A DNA stretch of 64,000 nucleotides from Sacculina carcini (Eukaryota; Arthropoda; Thecostraca; Sacculinidae), in contig OU696570.1 of assembly GCA_916048095.2 (NCBI GenBank), positions 11,793,020 through 11,857,019 of the forward strand, in the 5' to 3' direction. This document shows positions 1-15,159 of the stretch, piece after piece. The stretch's first letter is position 1; each line of letters starts with the position of its first letter. The position numbers and the translations under genes are program-made. The notes under the pieces are model-generated. The model did not search any database. It saw nothing but the letters and a program-made list of their open reading frames with translations, and was not told the DNA's origin.

Positions 1-729
1 GAAATCGTTCCTTGCTGTCACACTCGGAATCATATGCGCTGTTTCTGCATAGTCATTGTTAACACGATTGCGCCACTTACGGTTCATGCGGATTACCGAG
101 CTTTTGTACGGCTTCCGTGGCGCTTGTCATATACTGTCTTTCCTGCCAATTTTCGCTGCTAATCCGAATGTGTATTCACAATGGCTGGCTGATGCGTGTG
201 ATCCGTACTCCTGTATCTTTCTTCTTTTCTGTCTTCCAGTTTCCACTTGCAAAATGCGTGTAGGGGCTGCATGATGTTGATTATAGGGCTTGCGCTCTTC
301 CTTTGTTAATATGTTTCGTTAAGATAATAATAATAATGGTACCTTCTTGGTTCTATTTTTTCGAACGCGATCGAATTTGGTCTGTTCAGGCGGCTCAAGT
401 GATTATCTGCGCAATCATTGACCCATAGATTGTTGCAGGGTTTTTTCGCGGCGTGTTCATCAAGTAGCTGTCCAGCCAATTGTAAACTGATTTTGAACTT
501 CCCACAAAACGTTCCGTAATTTGCGTTTTCTCGTGATTTCAAGAGATTCTCGTGATTTTCTCGTGATTTATACCTGTGTGTGTCCTTGGCAACAGCCTTG
601 GCGCGGATCTGATTGCTGTAGCAAGCCTTGGTAATACAACACCTTCGGTTATTCATCAGTGCGATGTGTTCGTACAACATAACCATCTCACTGCCAATTG
701 GCATCTTTGCAGTTCGCAATCTACGTTAT

Positions 730-733
<4 letters not shown>

Positions 734-797
<64 letters not shown>
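734..797. repeat. (GT)n microsatellite
   Basis: A nearly perfect GT dinucleotide run of about 64 bases, with GT on the plus strand, ending in ATGTGACATG. The Cys-Val open frames across it are artefacts of the repeat. Confidence 0.97.
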
Positions 798-802
<5 letters not shown>

Positions 803-1366
803 ACATGCAACGGTCACGCTTGTCTGACTGTCGTTAGCTCACGTATGACCCAGTTATCTGCCAGTGTGTACGTCCGGCGTGTCCATCAAACATCGGCGTG
901 TCAAACAATCGACGTGTGTTGGTCGTACTAGCCAAACAATTATCCATCTAGCAATATGGTGCTGTCTAATACAGTCTTTTCACCGATGACCATGGTATAC
1001 GCCTTCAGTTATTAAGTTGATATTGTTTGACATAAACACGTGTGGGTGATATATCCGCATATCATCATGTTGTGTTTGTTTGTGTGTTTTGTGTGTGTGT
1101 ATGTGTGTGTTTGTGTTTTGCGTTTTGGTTAGATGGTGTGCTTCTTTGTGAACTTATTTGATTCATACAATCCTTATCAGCTTACTTCCATTATTGTATG
1201 CAATCTTGGTACTTCTTGTATAAGGGCAGTGCAGTGAGTGGGACTAAACTAGACTAGTTCAGTTTGAGTCAATGTCTTACAGTTCAAGCGAGTGTCTCGT
1301 TAGACTGGAGATTTTCCGCGGCGGCGTTTTGTTTGGTTCTCTTTCTCGCGCACTGGCTTGATACTC

Positions 1367-1486
1367 ATATTTCTCCTATAATATCTCGTGTATTCGCATG
1401 TTTGCGAATTATACAAAAAGAATACACGATATAAGAGAAATATGACGATTCGCATGTTCTGAATCTCGTGTATTCGCATGTTTGCG
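1367..1486. repeat. Inverted repeat with a 23-bp direct repeat
   Basis: The left arm 1367-1395 (ATATTTCTCC...GTGTATTC) is the near reverse complement of 1420-1443 (GAATACACGA...GAGAAATAT), so the segment can form a hairpin. A 23-base block starting TCTCGTGTATTCGCATG occurs at 1384-1406 and again at 1464-1486. This looks like a small foldback element or the end of an unrecognised repeat. Confidence 0.7.
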
Positions 1487-2492
1487 TGGGCATGAGCCGT
1501 AAACAAGAAGCTGCTCTCTAACAAACCTGTAACAAACACACACACACACACACACACACTGACATACTCACATAAGCATGGCTTTCAATGGCGAGGTGTC
1601 TCGTGTTGTGTGGTACCCCAGTGTCTATAAATCACTGTGTACGCAAGTTTGTGTCTCCTTTTTTCTCTTTCTCCTTCACTCTCACTCTTTCTCTCTCGCA
1701 TGTGCCGAGACAAATGAGTCAGTGTGCGTGTGTCTGTCTCTTCTTTGCTGCCCCTCTTTCTTTCTCCCCCGTCCTCATTCTTTCCTTCACGCGCAAGTCG
1801 GCTGCTTCGTAGTTAGATGCTGTTTATTCATGCGGGCACCACACGACGGGGGCCCTCCAGCACAACACACCTGTTCTAGCCCACGTGCGTGTCTGTATGT
1901 GTGTGTGTGTGTGTGTGTGTTCGGTAATGCATCATGTGTATGAGTGCGAACTAGCCATATATGCTATGCTGAGTGGCTACAATGTGAATGATGTCAGTGT
2001 TGAAATTCCTCACCAGTTTGCATAGTAAATCAGTGTGTTCAGCTACTCTCTCTCACACACACCGACTTCCTTGTTTTAAGAAGCTGTGTGTTTTAAATAG
2101 GAGGAAGATATGTCAACTTTTATCCTCCCAATGCTCTCATATGGGAACATTTGCAGTACGATGTTTGACCACCATTTAATAGTATTTTTACCAATAAATT
2201 CGTAATATTAGTAAATATTTCGATAGAAGAGAAAACGTGCAATTTCCAGATATGGGAACATTTGCGTTTTGCGGACAAAAAGTTACAGAAGTTTGCCATC
2301 ATATAAGTCACGTGCGCGATATGCCCGCCCACCAAACTAAGGTATCAAGTTGCATCGTATTGACTGCATGACGCGATACATTCACAGTTTTCGTCACAGT
2401 TGAGTGTTAATTGTGTAGGACCCGTGGTAGATTTGATATATCAAGGTTTGGTTAACAGTTGCTAAAGGAAGTATAGTTACGTTCTTGAGGCG

Positions 2493-2624
2493 ATGGAGAC
2501 TTTGGAAGAGACGACAAATCCTAAAAATGTAGTTATTTTACCTCCAGAGAGTGGAGATTGTGATATGGAAAGCGATATTGAGGATATTGGCAAAAACATA
2601 ATCAGCGATGAAGAAGCATTTTAA
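2493..2624 (+). pseudogene. Possible piggyBac-like transposase N-terminal fragment
   Basis: A short ATG-initiated frame of 43 codons encodes an acidic peptide with the pieces VVILPPESGDCDMESD and DEEAF. Proline-glutamate and Asp/Glu-rich openings of this kind are typical of piggyBac transposases. After the TAA the acidic theme resumes in another frame (about 2627-2700, PAGHVQVELDDHEDIW), consistent with a frameshifted remnant. No DDE-type catalytic region is present. The family call rests on composition and style only. Confidence 0.35.
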
Positions 2625-2917
2625 CCAGCCGGACATGTTCAAGTGGAGTTAGATGACCACGAGGACATCTGGACTTTGACAACTTATTCAAGAGTTTTGG
2701 TGTCGTACCTGTGTTGTACTCGTTGTATTGGATATTTGTGTATATCATGTGGATATGAAAGATTGTTTGTTAATATAGATGTAATAATGCTAACGTATTG
2801 TAATACTTTTAGTTTATATAGCCTGCACGAAAGTTTTATTTTTATTTTTGTCCTGATCGTAATGTCGTTGTTATGTCTTCTTCCTGTTAATCGTCCGCGT
2901 GTGCTGTATGTGCCGTG

Positions 2918-3034
2918 CCAATGCCACCTAGATACAGGTGTATCTAGTATCTAGGATGTTATCTAGGTATCTAGATACAGGTGTATCTAGTATCTAGTAT
3001 CTATCTAGTATCACATGTATCTAGGTGGCGTTGG
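2918..3034. repeat. Foldback element with ATCTAG-rich core
   Basis: Arms 2918-2940 and 3012-3034 are inverted copies of 23 bases with two mismatches (CCAATGCCACCTAGATACAG on the left). The interior is built from iterated TATCTAG/GTATCTAG units, themselves partly palindromic. The segment can fold into an extended hairpin. It may be a terminal or internal part of a DNA transposon related to the piece at 2.5 kb. Confidence 0.75.
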
Positions 3035-6322
<3,288 letters not shown>

Positions 6323-7087
6323 ATGACAAACATTGGTGAATTGTCAGAGGCGTTGAAAGAATGTCTGATGAGTCCGGGAGTTTTGGAGGCAATCAAGGAG
6401 AAATTGGTGGCACCAGCGATAAAGGCTGCAGTGGAGGAGGCTCTGTCCGCCAAGGATATAGAACTGGTGGAGATGAAGAACGAGCTTCGTGAAGCTCAAG
6501 CAAAAATATATCTCCTCGAACAACAAATGCTGCGCAAGCACCTTTGCGTATCAGGAATAGAAGAGGTGCGTGGAGAAGATACGCAAAAGATCGTGCAAAA
6601 CCTATCTGCAACACTAAATACAGATATATCAACCGAAGATGTTGAAGAGGTTTACAGAATCGGTCAGCCAAAAGATGGTCAACACCGCACCATACTGGTC
6701 AAATTCGAAAAGCTCCGCAAAAGACAGCAAGTGTTTGAAGCGAGGAAGCATCTGAAAAGTGACAAGAAGACACAAAAAGTGTATGTTAACGACCACCTGA
6801 CCAGAAACAACAGCAATACTATGTACGAGCTCAGAAAGATGAAACGGGAGGGCAAGATTTACTCCGCTTGGACAGTAAACGGCCAAATAAAAATGCGACT
6901 CACCGAGAACGCCCGTGTGGTAAATGTCTACAGTACGGACGACGTTATTGCGCAAACTGGCCCGGCTGGACTAGTGTCAAGTGCGCCGGTTGTGACCAAC
7001 CAAGCTGTGGCATCGACTGAGTCGCCGAACAAGGACCGTCACCAATGGAGAACTGTCACCAGACGGGTAACCAGACATCATAAGTGA
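6323..7087 (+). CDS. Retrotransposon ORF1 protein (coiled coil plus RRM-like domain)
   Basis: The frame encodes about 254 residues from the ATG at 6323. The N-terminal ~75 residues are alpha-helical and heptad-like (VEEALSAKDIELVEMKNELR), suggesting a trimerising coiled coil. The region from QMLRKHLCVSGIEEVRGED onward resembles the L1 ORF1p / transposase-22 RNA-binding fold (VYRIGQPKDGQHRTILVKF). The basic C-terminal tail fits nucleic-acid binding. In related elements ORF1p coats the RNA and acts as a chaperone. The frame is intact. An in-frame TTG lies 21 bases upstream, but ATG is preferred. Confidence 0.8.
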   Translation: MTNIGELSEALKECLMSPGVLEAIKEKLVAPAIKAAVEEALSAKDIELVEMKNELREAQAKIYLLEQQMLRKHLCVSGIEEVRGEDTQKIVQNLSATLNTDISTEDVEEVYRIGQPKDGQHRTILVKFEKLRKRQQVFEARKHLKSDKKTQKVYVNDHLTRNNSNTMYELRKMKREGKIYSAWTVNGQIKMRLTENARVVNVYSTDDVIAQTGPAGLVSSAPVVTNQAVASTESPNKDRHQWRTVTRRVTRHHK

Positions 7088-7351
7088 ATTTGTTTAGCAT
7101 TACAGCTCATCCGTGGAGCATTGCTTTGATTATAATTGTCTTGTCTAGTACTAAATATTGAGCATAGATAATATTTCAATTTATCAATCCGTATTGATCA
7201 TTGATTGTTTCTCTAACTCATTGGAGGTTGTATAGTCATAGTAATTCATCATTAGGCTATTGTCTGATTATAAGATACGCGATTTATATACTGTCTCTAC
7301 TGAAAATTTGAATGCCGCACAGTACTATATTCTGTGTTGTGTGCTGTGTGT

Positions 7352-7353
<2 letters not shown>

Positions 7354-7385
<32 letters not shown>
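7354..7385. repeat. (GT)n microsatellite between ORF1 and ORF2
   Basis: A GT run inside the spacer of the retrotransposon, with weaker GT-rich sequence continuing to about 7490. It may be part of the element or a later expansion. Confidence 0.9.
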
Positions 7386-7387
<2 letters not shown>

Positions 7388-7651
7388 TTTGCTTGTGAGT
7401 GCGTACTTACGTGTGTGAGTAGTTGCTTATGTGTGTGTGCGTAGTTGCTCTTATGCAGGTGTGTAGTTGTGTGTGTGTGTGCGTGTGGTTCAATGAGTGC
7501 GCTGATATGAAAGCAAGTGATAATTCAAGGGCAAAATGCATGCATACAGAACCGCTATCCTTTGAGTGGCTCGATATTTTTATTTCGTATGAAAGCTATG
7601 AAAATTACCAAATCGTATTTTGTTGCTATATGTTGTTCTTATACGCTGTGA

Positions 7652-10618
7652 ATGGATGTTCCTATACGCTGTTTAGCAATCAGGAGTATTACCAGTATGA
7701 AAATGATTAACGAGGAAACATTCAAAGCTGACATTGATGATACAGAAAACAGTAATAACAGCTTTGGTGTGTACACGGTGGACACATTTAATGAAGCATT
7801 CAAAAATTCGCAATGTTTCAGTATGTTACATATAAATGCACGCAGTCTCAACAAGCACATTGATGACTTGACAACGTTGATGAGGGAGTTAGAGGTGAAT
7901 TTCGATGTCATCGCTGTTTCTGAGACATGGGTCAATGACAGCACAATTGACTTATGCCAAATAGACGAGTTTGAAGCCTTCCATCAAATGAGGCATGATA
8001 AGAGAGGTGGTGGTGTTGCAATATTTGTCAACAAGAAACACCAATCACAACACGTGCCTCGTCTCAGCGTAAATGTGACGGATGTCATTGAAATGATTAC
8101 AGTCGACATAACTATTGATCGGCGTAAAATACGAACGTCGTGTATTTACCGACCACCAGGCACAATGGTGCATACATTTTCTGAGGAAATAAATAAGTTG
8201 ACTGAATATTCAAGCAACAACTATTGGCTGCTGATGGGTGATTTCAACATAGATTTGTTGAACACTGAAGACCACGCGCCAACGCAAAACTTCTTCATGA
8301 CCATGACCAATAATGGCTTTTAATCCTTAATAAAGTCAGCGACCAGAGAAACTCATCGCTCAAGCACCTCGATTGATAATATCTTTACCAATTGTGTTTC
8401 CAGTACATTGACGAGTGGTGTAATATGCGAGGATATCTCCGACCATTTCCCAATTTTTACAAGACTTAATATTACTCAATCTGCACGAGAAGAACATCTC
8501 TTGCTGAAAAGGAAATATTCACCTAAGCGATTACTACGACTCAAGCAGGAGCTGGAGCAGATAAACTGGGAAATGATAGAAGGTGATAATGTGAATACGA
8601 CATACGAGCGATTCCTTGAATTATATATGCGAGCAGTAGATAATCACATGCCGCTACAAACAGTGAAAAAGAGAGAAGTACAGAAAAGGCCGTGGATAAC
8701 AAAAGGCATCAGAATATCTAGTCGCACCAAACGCCAATTGTACACGAAATTTCTTACAACTAAAGTTGAAGACCACAGGAAGTTGTATTTATCCTATAAA
8801 AATATGTTGTCCAAGGTGGTGATTCAGAGCAAAAGACTATACTATCGTGAGTTTTTCGCGGATAGAACGGTTTCAGCCAAGGAAAAGTGGACAAAAATAA
8901 AAAATGAAATTAAGATGACATCTCGGAAAAAGGAACGCATTCATAAACTAAGAGACGACGGGGGCACTTCAAATGTGGTCCGTACTATATCAGACCTATT
9001 GAATGACTACTTTGTTGATGTCGGAGTGGACCTGTCAAACAAATTACCAGTGTCTGACGTGAATCCTCTAGAGCATGTTGAAAAAGTGAACGACTCAATG
9101 TTCATTAGTCCAGCAACGGAGTGGGAGGTATTCAACGTTATTGGACGTAGTAAGAGTAAACTATCTACAGATTGCAATAACATTAGTATGAACCTGTTAA
9201 AAAGTTGTTCCAGATATATTTCCAGACCACTTGCGTACATTTTCAACCTATCTATCACAACAGGTATTTTTCCGACGCTGATGAAAACAGCTAAAGTAAT
9301 TCCTCTTTTTAAATCAGGAGATAGGTCTGACAAAGGAAATTATCGTCCAATATCGATTGTAGACACATTTTCGAAAATATTTGAAAAGTTATTCAATGAC
9401 AGACTGAAGAAATTCTTATGCAAACATCACATAATCAATGAAAATCAATACGGCTTTCAATCAAACAAGGATACATCACACGCTATTCTAGACATGATCA
9501 ATGAAATTACACAGTGTTTTGATAAAAAAGAAAATGCTGCTGGTGTATTCCTCGATCTAAAAAAAGCGTTTGACACCGTCAATCACGATTTACTGATAAA
9601 GAAATGTCAATGTTATGGAATTCGAGGCAATGCACATGACTGGCTATCAACTTACCTTTCCGAAAGAAAGCAATATGTTGAATTGGATAATGAACGGTCA
9701 ACACTGCGAACAATACAATGTGGAGTGCCCCAGGGTTCTGTATTAGGTCCTACTCTCTTCTTGATATATATAAATAATATCTTCAGTGTGGCAAAAAATT
9801 GTAAAATAATAGTATTCGCTGACGATACAAATTTGTTTTTCAAGGACAAATGTGCCAATAATTTGTACGGAAAAATCAATTCAGAAATAGCAAGCATACA
9901 CAATTGGTTCATCTCCAACAAACTCACAGTGAACATTGCAAAATCCTGTCATGTATTATTCAATAGAAGGGCTCGCTGTCAAGTCGGTACCGTAAAATTA
10001 GGGAGCTCAGTCATCGAGAAGAGTAAAAAAACAAAATTCCTAGGAGTCATCCTTGACAGCTCTCTGAACTGGAAAGAACAAATCCATAAAGTGTCTTCCA
10101 ATCTGAGCAAAATTAATTTTATATTGAGTAAAACTAGGAATATATTCGATAAAAAAATAAATATACAGTTATACAACACGCTGTTTAAACCACATATGCA
10201 ATACTGTTGCGAAACATGGGGAAATACGTTCACAACAAACTTGGAACCAATAAGAATCGCCCAAAGAAGAGCATTGAGAATAATAATGAATAAACACTTA
10301 CATGAGCGTTCTACTCCATTGTTCAAACAACTGAACATTATGAAATTTGACGACCTGATCAAATACAATACTTTAATGAAAATGTTCAATGCATTCAAAA
10401 CTCGTCTTCCGAAGAATATACAAAATAACTTCGAAGTAAATCCCAGGCATCTGGACAAATTTGCGGTTCCTTTTGCACGCACAAAAACAAGAGACCTGAC
10501 ACTTTTTCATCAAGGAATCCGACTTTGGAACCAATTAGCAAGTCCAATCAAAATGTCCCAATCGATGTCAGCTTTCAAGAAAATAGTAAGAACACAATAT
10601 ATTCAAACTTATTATTGA
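7652..10618 (+). pseudogene. Retrotransposon ORF2: endonuclease and reverse transcriptase, one stop
   Basis: The N-terminal part is an APE-type endonuclease: INARSL, SETWV, YRPPG, GDFNID and SDHFPIF are all visible. The reverse transcriptase follows with NYRPISIV, QYGFQSNKDTSHAI, FLDLKKAFDTVNHDLL, GVPQGSVLGP, the catalytic FADDTNLFF and KFLGVILD. The C-terminal LFHQGIRLWNQL motif is typical of the CR1/Jockey group. A TAA at 8321-8323 interrupts the end of the endonuclease, and the same frame continues cleanly on both sides, so one point mutation explains the break. Translation of the downstream part alone could start at 8408. Upstream ORF1 is intact. Confidence 0.88.
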
Positions 10619-11000
10619 TACACATTTTGCTTATGCGTATGGGAACATCTTAACTGTGTGGCATGATGAAAAAGCTTTCATTTTTATTATTAGTTGTATA
10701 TGTTATATATGTTAATGTATATTGTATGTTGAAAAAGGGCAGTACAAGCCTCCAGGCTTCTTATGCCCAGCCATCCTACATTGCAAATTATCAGGTATTT
10801 TGTGAGTGAATGTTTGTGTTATGTTGGGTTTGGCAAATATATGATGATGATGATGATGATGATATATCTCTTATATATCGTGTACTATTTATCTAGATTT
10901 GTCTAGATAGTGACCGTCCAGCTCAGGGTGTTTCATAGTCTCTGCTGGCTATCCTGCTACTGGTGTCTTATATCTTGTATCTTGACCGCCAGTGTCGTTC

Positions 11001-11020
11001 TTGTGTGTGTGTGTGTGTGT

Positions 11021-11059
<39 letters not shown>
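11001..11059. repeat. (GT)n microsatellite
   Basis: GT dinucleotide run on the plus strand with a single GG interruption near 11021. Confidence 0.95.
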
Positions 11060-11066
<7 letters not shown>

Positions 11067-13186
11067 CTTGGCCTGTTTCACCTACCGTTATATACTGCTG
11101 GCAATTATACTGAGTCTGAACCGAGTCGCACGCACATACACAAACACGCGCGCATACATACACATACCTTGACAATGTGCATGTTAATCTTTATGCACGG
11201 CGTTAATCTTTATACCTGCGGTGGATAGTGGGCGCGCTCTCAAGTACTTGCAGCGCGTGTTAGTGAGTTTGTGCGCTGTTTGTCAGCTGGTGTCATTCAC
11301 ACCAGATGTAGCACTCACAGCGGAAGTGGTTACGACCTGTAGACATGCTGCTGTATGTATGCGTGCATGTGTGTGTATGGGTGGGTGGATGCGTATTTAT
11401 CCGTGCTTATTTCCGCTTTCACATGTGTGTGTGCTCGTGCACACACTTCACACGTGTACACAATGATTTTCACACTGTCGATGTGTCACGTGAAGTGGTC
11501 GTTACTTCCTCCACGTCTCAATCTTGCTTCTCATAGCGAAAGTCTGACGTCGGCCTAATATCGCAATGCTTCATGCATCATTGCGGGCCGCGTCGTCTTG
11601 TTCACGGCAATGGGGGCAGTGTCGTTTTTCCCAACACTGTATGCCGGCAACACTGTCGTCCAGGTTACATTGTTGATCGCTCATACTCAAACGCAACCGT
11701 TATGGCTGCACAGTGCAGTTTCACAGTGCTGCTCTCACATACACTCCGATTTTACTGGCGGAGCTCGGGACAAGTATTTCCGTAATCGGCTTTGATGTGG
11801 CTGTTGTTGATCACAATTGTACATCAGCTCGTGAGATTATCAGATGTGTCCCGTTGTGTTAGTCTCGATTACTCTCGTTTGCATGCAGTGGAAATGTTCC
11901 CAGGCTGTACTTCACCTGTACACTACTGTAACCCTGTACTTCATGGTCAAATATAAGTTTTCGTTTATTCGTGTCATGCTTAACGCGTATTATTGGGTAT
12001 CGTTTGATTGGTGAAATGTTTTTCCGGTGTCGTCTTGTGGAATTGTATCGTGTGTCTGGTTCCCTTATCTTCTGAAAGTCGTTTATCTGTGCGAGATCTT
12101 CCATTGTGTCGCTCTTTCATCTTGTACTATGCTAATATAGCAAATCGATCACGTTTACTCCATCTTCATTATGATAGGCTTACTGACTGAATTACGGGAC
12201 ACCATCATGCGACACAGTACAGGCTGTCTTTATTGGCACGCCGTCCCTCCGCGTTCCGTGTATCTAATAGTGTTTTATAACCAATACAATGGCTACACTA
12301 TTTACGACTACATCATGCAAACAAGGTTATTGACAGTGCGTAGTATGGTATCGCTGCATGCCATCTTCTGGGTGGAACAATTAATATTCTGCAGCGGATG
12401 TACGCCTAATAATCTCATGGATACTGATCCTTATCATGTAATGCGCCAGTTTTCCTACCGAGACATAGATGGGGGACATTGCTCTTATGGTATGACACGG
12501 GCACGTCAATACCTATGGTCCGGATTCCAGTTTCTGTGAATTTTCATCGGGTTTTCTCGAACGCAGAAACTGCCATTGTCCGCGTTGTGGCACTAGCTAT
12601 TAAACTAGCGATTATGTGGCATTGCTGGGTGTTTTGCCCTGCTTGCTACCTCACAATACGCATATAGTACGCTGTAAGCCTGCTCTGTGTTGCCGTATCT
12701 ATTCTACAACAACTCGTATATTTACGTTCTCAAGTGCTAGCTCACTTCTGCGTGTATTCTTCGACATTGTGCTGCTATTGTTATTGCTTATTCGGCCAAC
12801 AGGAATTATTAGCAGAATGCACGTGAAAGTTGCCTTGTGTTATTTGGCGTGTCGGTAAACATACCGGTTTGGACAGTGATTGTTAGTGTATGTGAGTGTG
12901 TATATATATATATGAGTGTATGTGAGTGTGTGTGTGTGTGTTTGGTTAAATTAGCGGTGCTTTCTTGTGTCTATTTATACTGCATTCAATTGCATTTACT
13001 TGTCGAGATGTCACGAGTGAGTTGTTGTTTGTATTGTTGTGTTCACCAGCTTGTGACGAGCTTTTATCACAGTGGTCTGTGTCCTTATTTCTCTCTAATT
13101 CCACACTTCCTAATGAGCGTGCTTTTAAGACATACTGAGATCTTGAAAATCATTCAATAATTACAATTCCGGTGTTAGGACCACAT

Positions 13187-13423
13187 ATGGTCGACATTCA
13201 GGTCAGCAGCGCAAGATGTAGAACGGGTCACATTGGAAAAAAATAAAAAAATAAATATCTGGAGCCGCAAAAAAGTTAAAGCCTTATATATAAGCCTTAT
13301 AAATATAGATCTCCCTCCCCATCTTTTTCCATTTTCAAATGTTTTTGAAAAAGCTCCAGGGAGCCGCTAGGCAGCGCTAAAGTGCCGCATGCGGCTCTAG
13401 AGCCGCGGCTTGCTGACCCACGC
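13187..13423 (-). mobile_element. hAT-like repeat end, copy 1
   Basis: Read on the minus strand, the segment starts near GTGGGTCAGCAAGCCGCGG, followed by alternating AGAGCCGC/ATGCGGC blocks, a GGCTCCCTGGAGC block and a TTTTTCAAAAACATTTGAAA block. A second copy lies at 33041-33304. The CAGGGGTCxGCAACC-like terminus followed by GCGGCTC repeats is, from memory, the style of hAT elements found in many animals. No transposase is present. The left boundary is uncertain. Confidence 0.6.
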
Positions 13424-14718
13424 TCTAGAACATTTGCTGCTAGAAAACTATCATATATCCCGCTGTCATTTAAACCCGCCCTTAAAGAATGGAATGCAAT
13501 GTAGATTAAAGCATTTTGGGAATATTTTTCATTTCTCACAAAGTAGAGCTCTGCATATTCTGGTGTCTTATTGTTAATGGACTTTTCATTGTCATAGCTT
13601 CACGTGTCTCCAGGCTTGCGAACAATATTACAATAGCACCGGCACAACATATGCTGTCTTCCCAGACGTTTTTTACCATTTGTCTGTGTGTGTGTGTGTT
13701 TGTTTTTGTGTTGTGTTTTCCTTGCTTTGTGGTCGTGACTGCCGTGGTCATGTGGTTTATTCCATAAACGTCCGCCAATGGCTGTGTGTGCGTGTACGTG
13801 TGTGTTCTGCGGTCTGGATCATTTCCGTTGTCTTGGTTAGCACGGGCTCGTCGTGTGTGGGTGGGGGGTATTTGTGGGCGTGTGACAAACCAGACCGAAT
13901 ATAACCCGGTCAAACCATATGTGTTTGTGTTGGTCGTTGTTTTAGCTGTTTCTTCCTGGGATGGTCCCATTTGCCTTCACGAATGCGTCATATGTCAGCG
14001 ACGAACAAGAGTAATAAGCTAAGATGTTGCACGATTCGCTTGTTATGTCGTGTTTTTGCGATTGTTTTTCACGACAAAATTTCCCTTTGCGAGGACTTTC
14101 TGTTTTTGATGTAATTTTGTTCGATTGTTCTAGATTCCTTTTCCTTGGTCTTTTTGCTTTTAATTTTCCATTTGTGATGCTTTTATGCGGCCTACATATC
14201 GTCCTGATATATCGAGCCAGCTTTTCTACTGTTGGCACCAGTGCAGTACTAATCAATAAGACTTTTATGAGGGCGTGCGGTATTCAAGGGATCATATTTC
14301 GTGCCAATAATCTACCGAAGACGGGTAGTTACAATAATCGACTGCTGTTGGAGGTCTATAACCGGAGATTTGTTTGCATCTATAGTCTTGAATTCAATAT
14401 TCCCGTCTATACAGGCAGTCTTCACGCCTGCACTGGTGTCTATTAGATTTTCTGCTCTTACAAAGAAATTCTCACTTTTGCTACTGCTCGTATCGAATTC
14501 ACCATTCACCAATTCATTTTGTTTCCCTGAATTTCGTGCATGGTTGATTAGATCCGTGTGCTCGTAGTGTCATGTCGTTGCTACTGTGGTCGCGTGTCTT
14601 TGTGTTGAGTGTAGCATTCTACACTACTGGTCTGTACTGGTCACGCGACATAGTGTCACTAACTCCACGAAAGAACCACGGCACCGTCCGTCCTGTCAAC
14701 CCATCACAGCTGGATTGA

Positions 14719-14792
14719 TCGATCACATTGGATCATTGGGTCGATCACATTGGATCATTGGGTCGATCACATTGGATCATTGGGTCCATCAC
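14719..14792. repeat. 22-bp minisatellite, just over three units
   Basis: The unit TCGATCACATTGGATCATTGGG is repeated head to tail at 14719-14740, 14741-14762 and 14763-14784, with a partial fourth unit. The units are essentially identical, indicating recent expansion. Confidence 0.9.
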
Positions 14793-15118
14793 AGCCAGTT
14801 ATTGGTCTGGTCTGATGCGTTTTTGATTGGAGCTCGTTTTTCTCAGCGATGTTTCTTCGATGTTTCTGATTTTGCGTACTTTCATCGCTTGATTGGCGTC
14901 TTATTTTCGGTGGATAGCTCGGAAGACCTTCGACTCGGTTAATCCGCCTCGGTTGTTGTCTTCCAGCGTGTGATTACGGTGCGTATACGAGTATTATCGC
15001 TGAGTGAGAGGCTTTATCGTTTGATATACAGATACTCTATCCAAGTTGAATGGGTATGTTGAATGGGCAGTGGGCTGGTAACAGGTGTGTATACGTCTGT
15101 ATCTTAAATTCTACCGTA

Positions 15119-15120
15119 TG

Positions 15121-15151
<31 letters not shown>
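15119..15151. repeat. (TA)n microsatellite
   Basis: TA dinucleotide run leading into a short GT run. Confidence 0.9.

Positions 15152-15159
<8 letters not shown>

Larger units (their letters stand above)
1..2492. other. Gene-poor microsatellite-rich region
   Basis: I see no convincing coding exon here. Open frames in this stretch are short and lie over GT repeats or low-complexity sequence. The region holds a (GT)n tract at 734-797, shorter GT runs near 1094-1115, an AC run near 1535-1558, another GT run near 1896-1920, and an inverted/direct repeat cluster at 1367-1486. It could be an upstream intron or flank of the plus-strand scaffold gene, but nothing proves that. Confidence 0.6.
6323..10863 (+). 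mobile_element. Nearly intact non-LTR retrotransposon (CR1/Jockey group)
   Basis: The element has an ORF1 (6323-7087), a spacer of about 560 bases, and an ORF2 (7652-10618) with endonuclease and reverse transcriptase. It ends in a (GAT)n tail at about 10841-10863, as many CR1/L2-group elements do. No LTRs or RNase H domain are visible. The only obvious lesion in ORF2 is one in-frame TAA at 8321-8323. A GT microsatellite lies in the spacer at about 7354-7385. The 5' boundary and target-site duplication were not found, so the true start may be a few hundred bases upstream. Confidence 0.9.

Noticed and set aside
654-931. Cys-Val repeat proteins over the GT tract (also at 18.0, 31.1, 57.7 and 58.1 kb)
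   Set aside because: Artefacts of translating dinucleotide repeats in open frames.
12171-12540. 122-residue frame in the gene-poor region
   Set aside because: No family-like content, no splice signals and no support beyond length.
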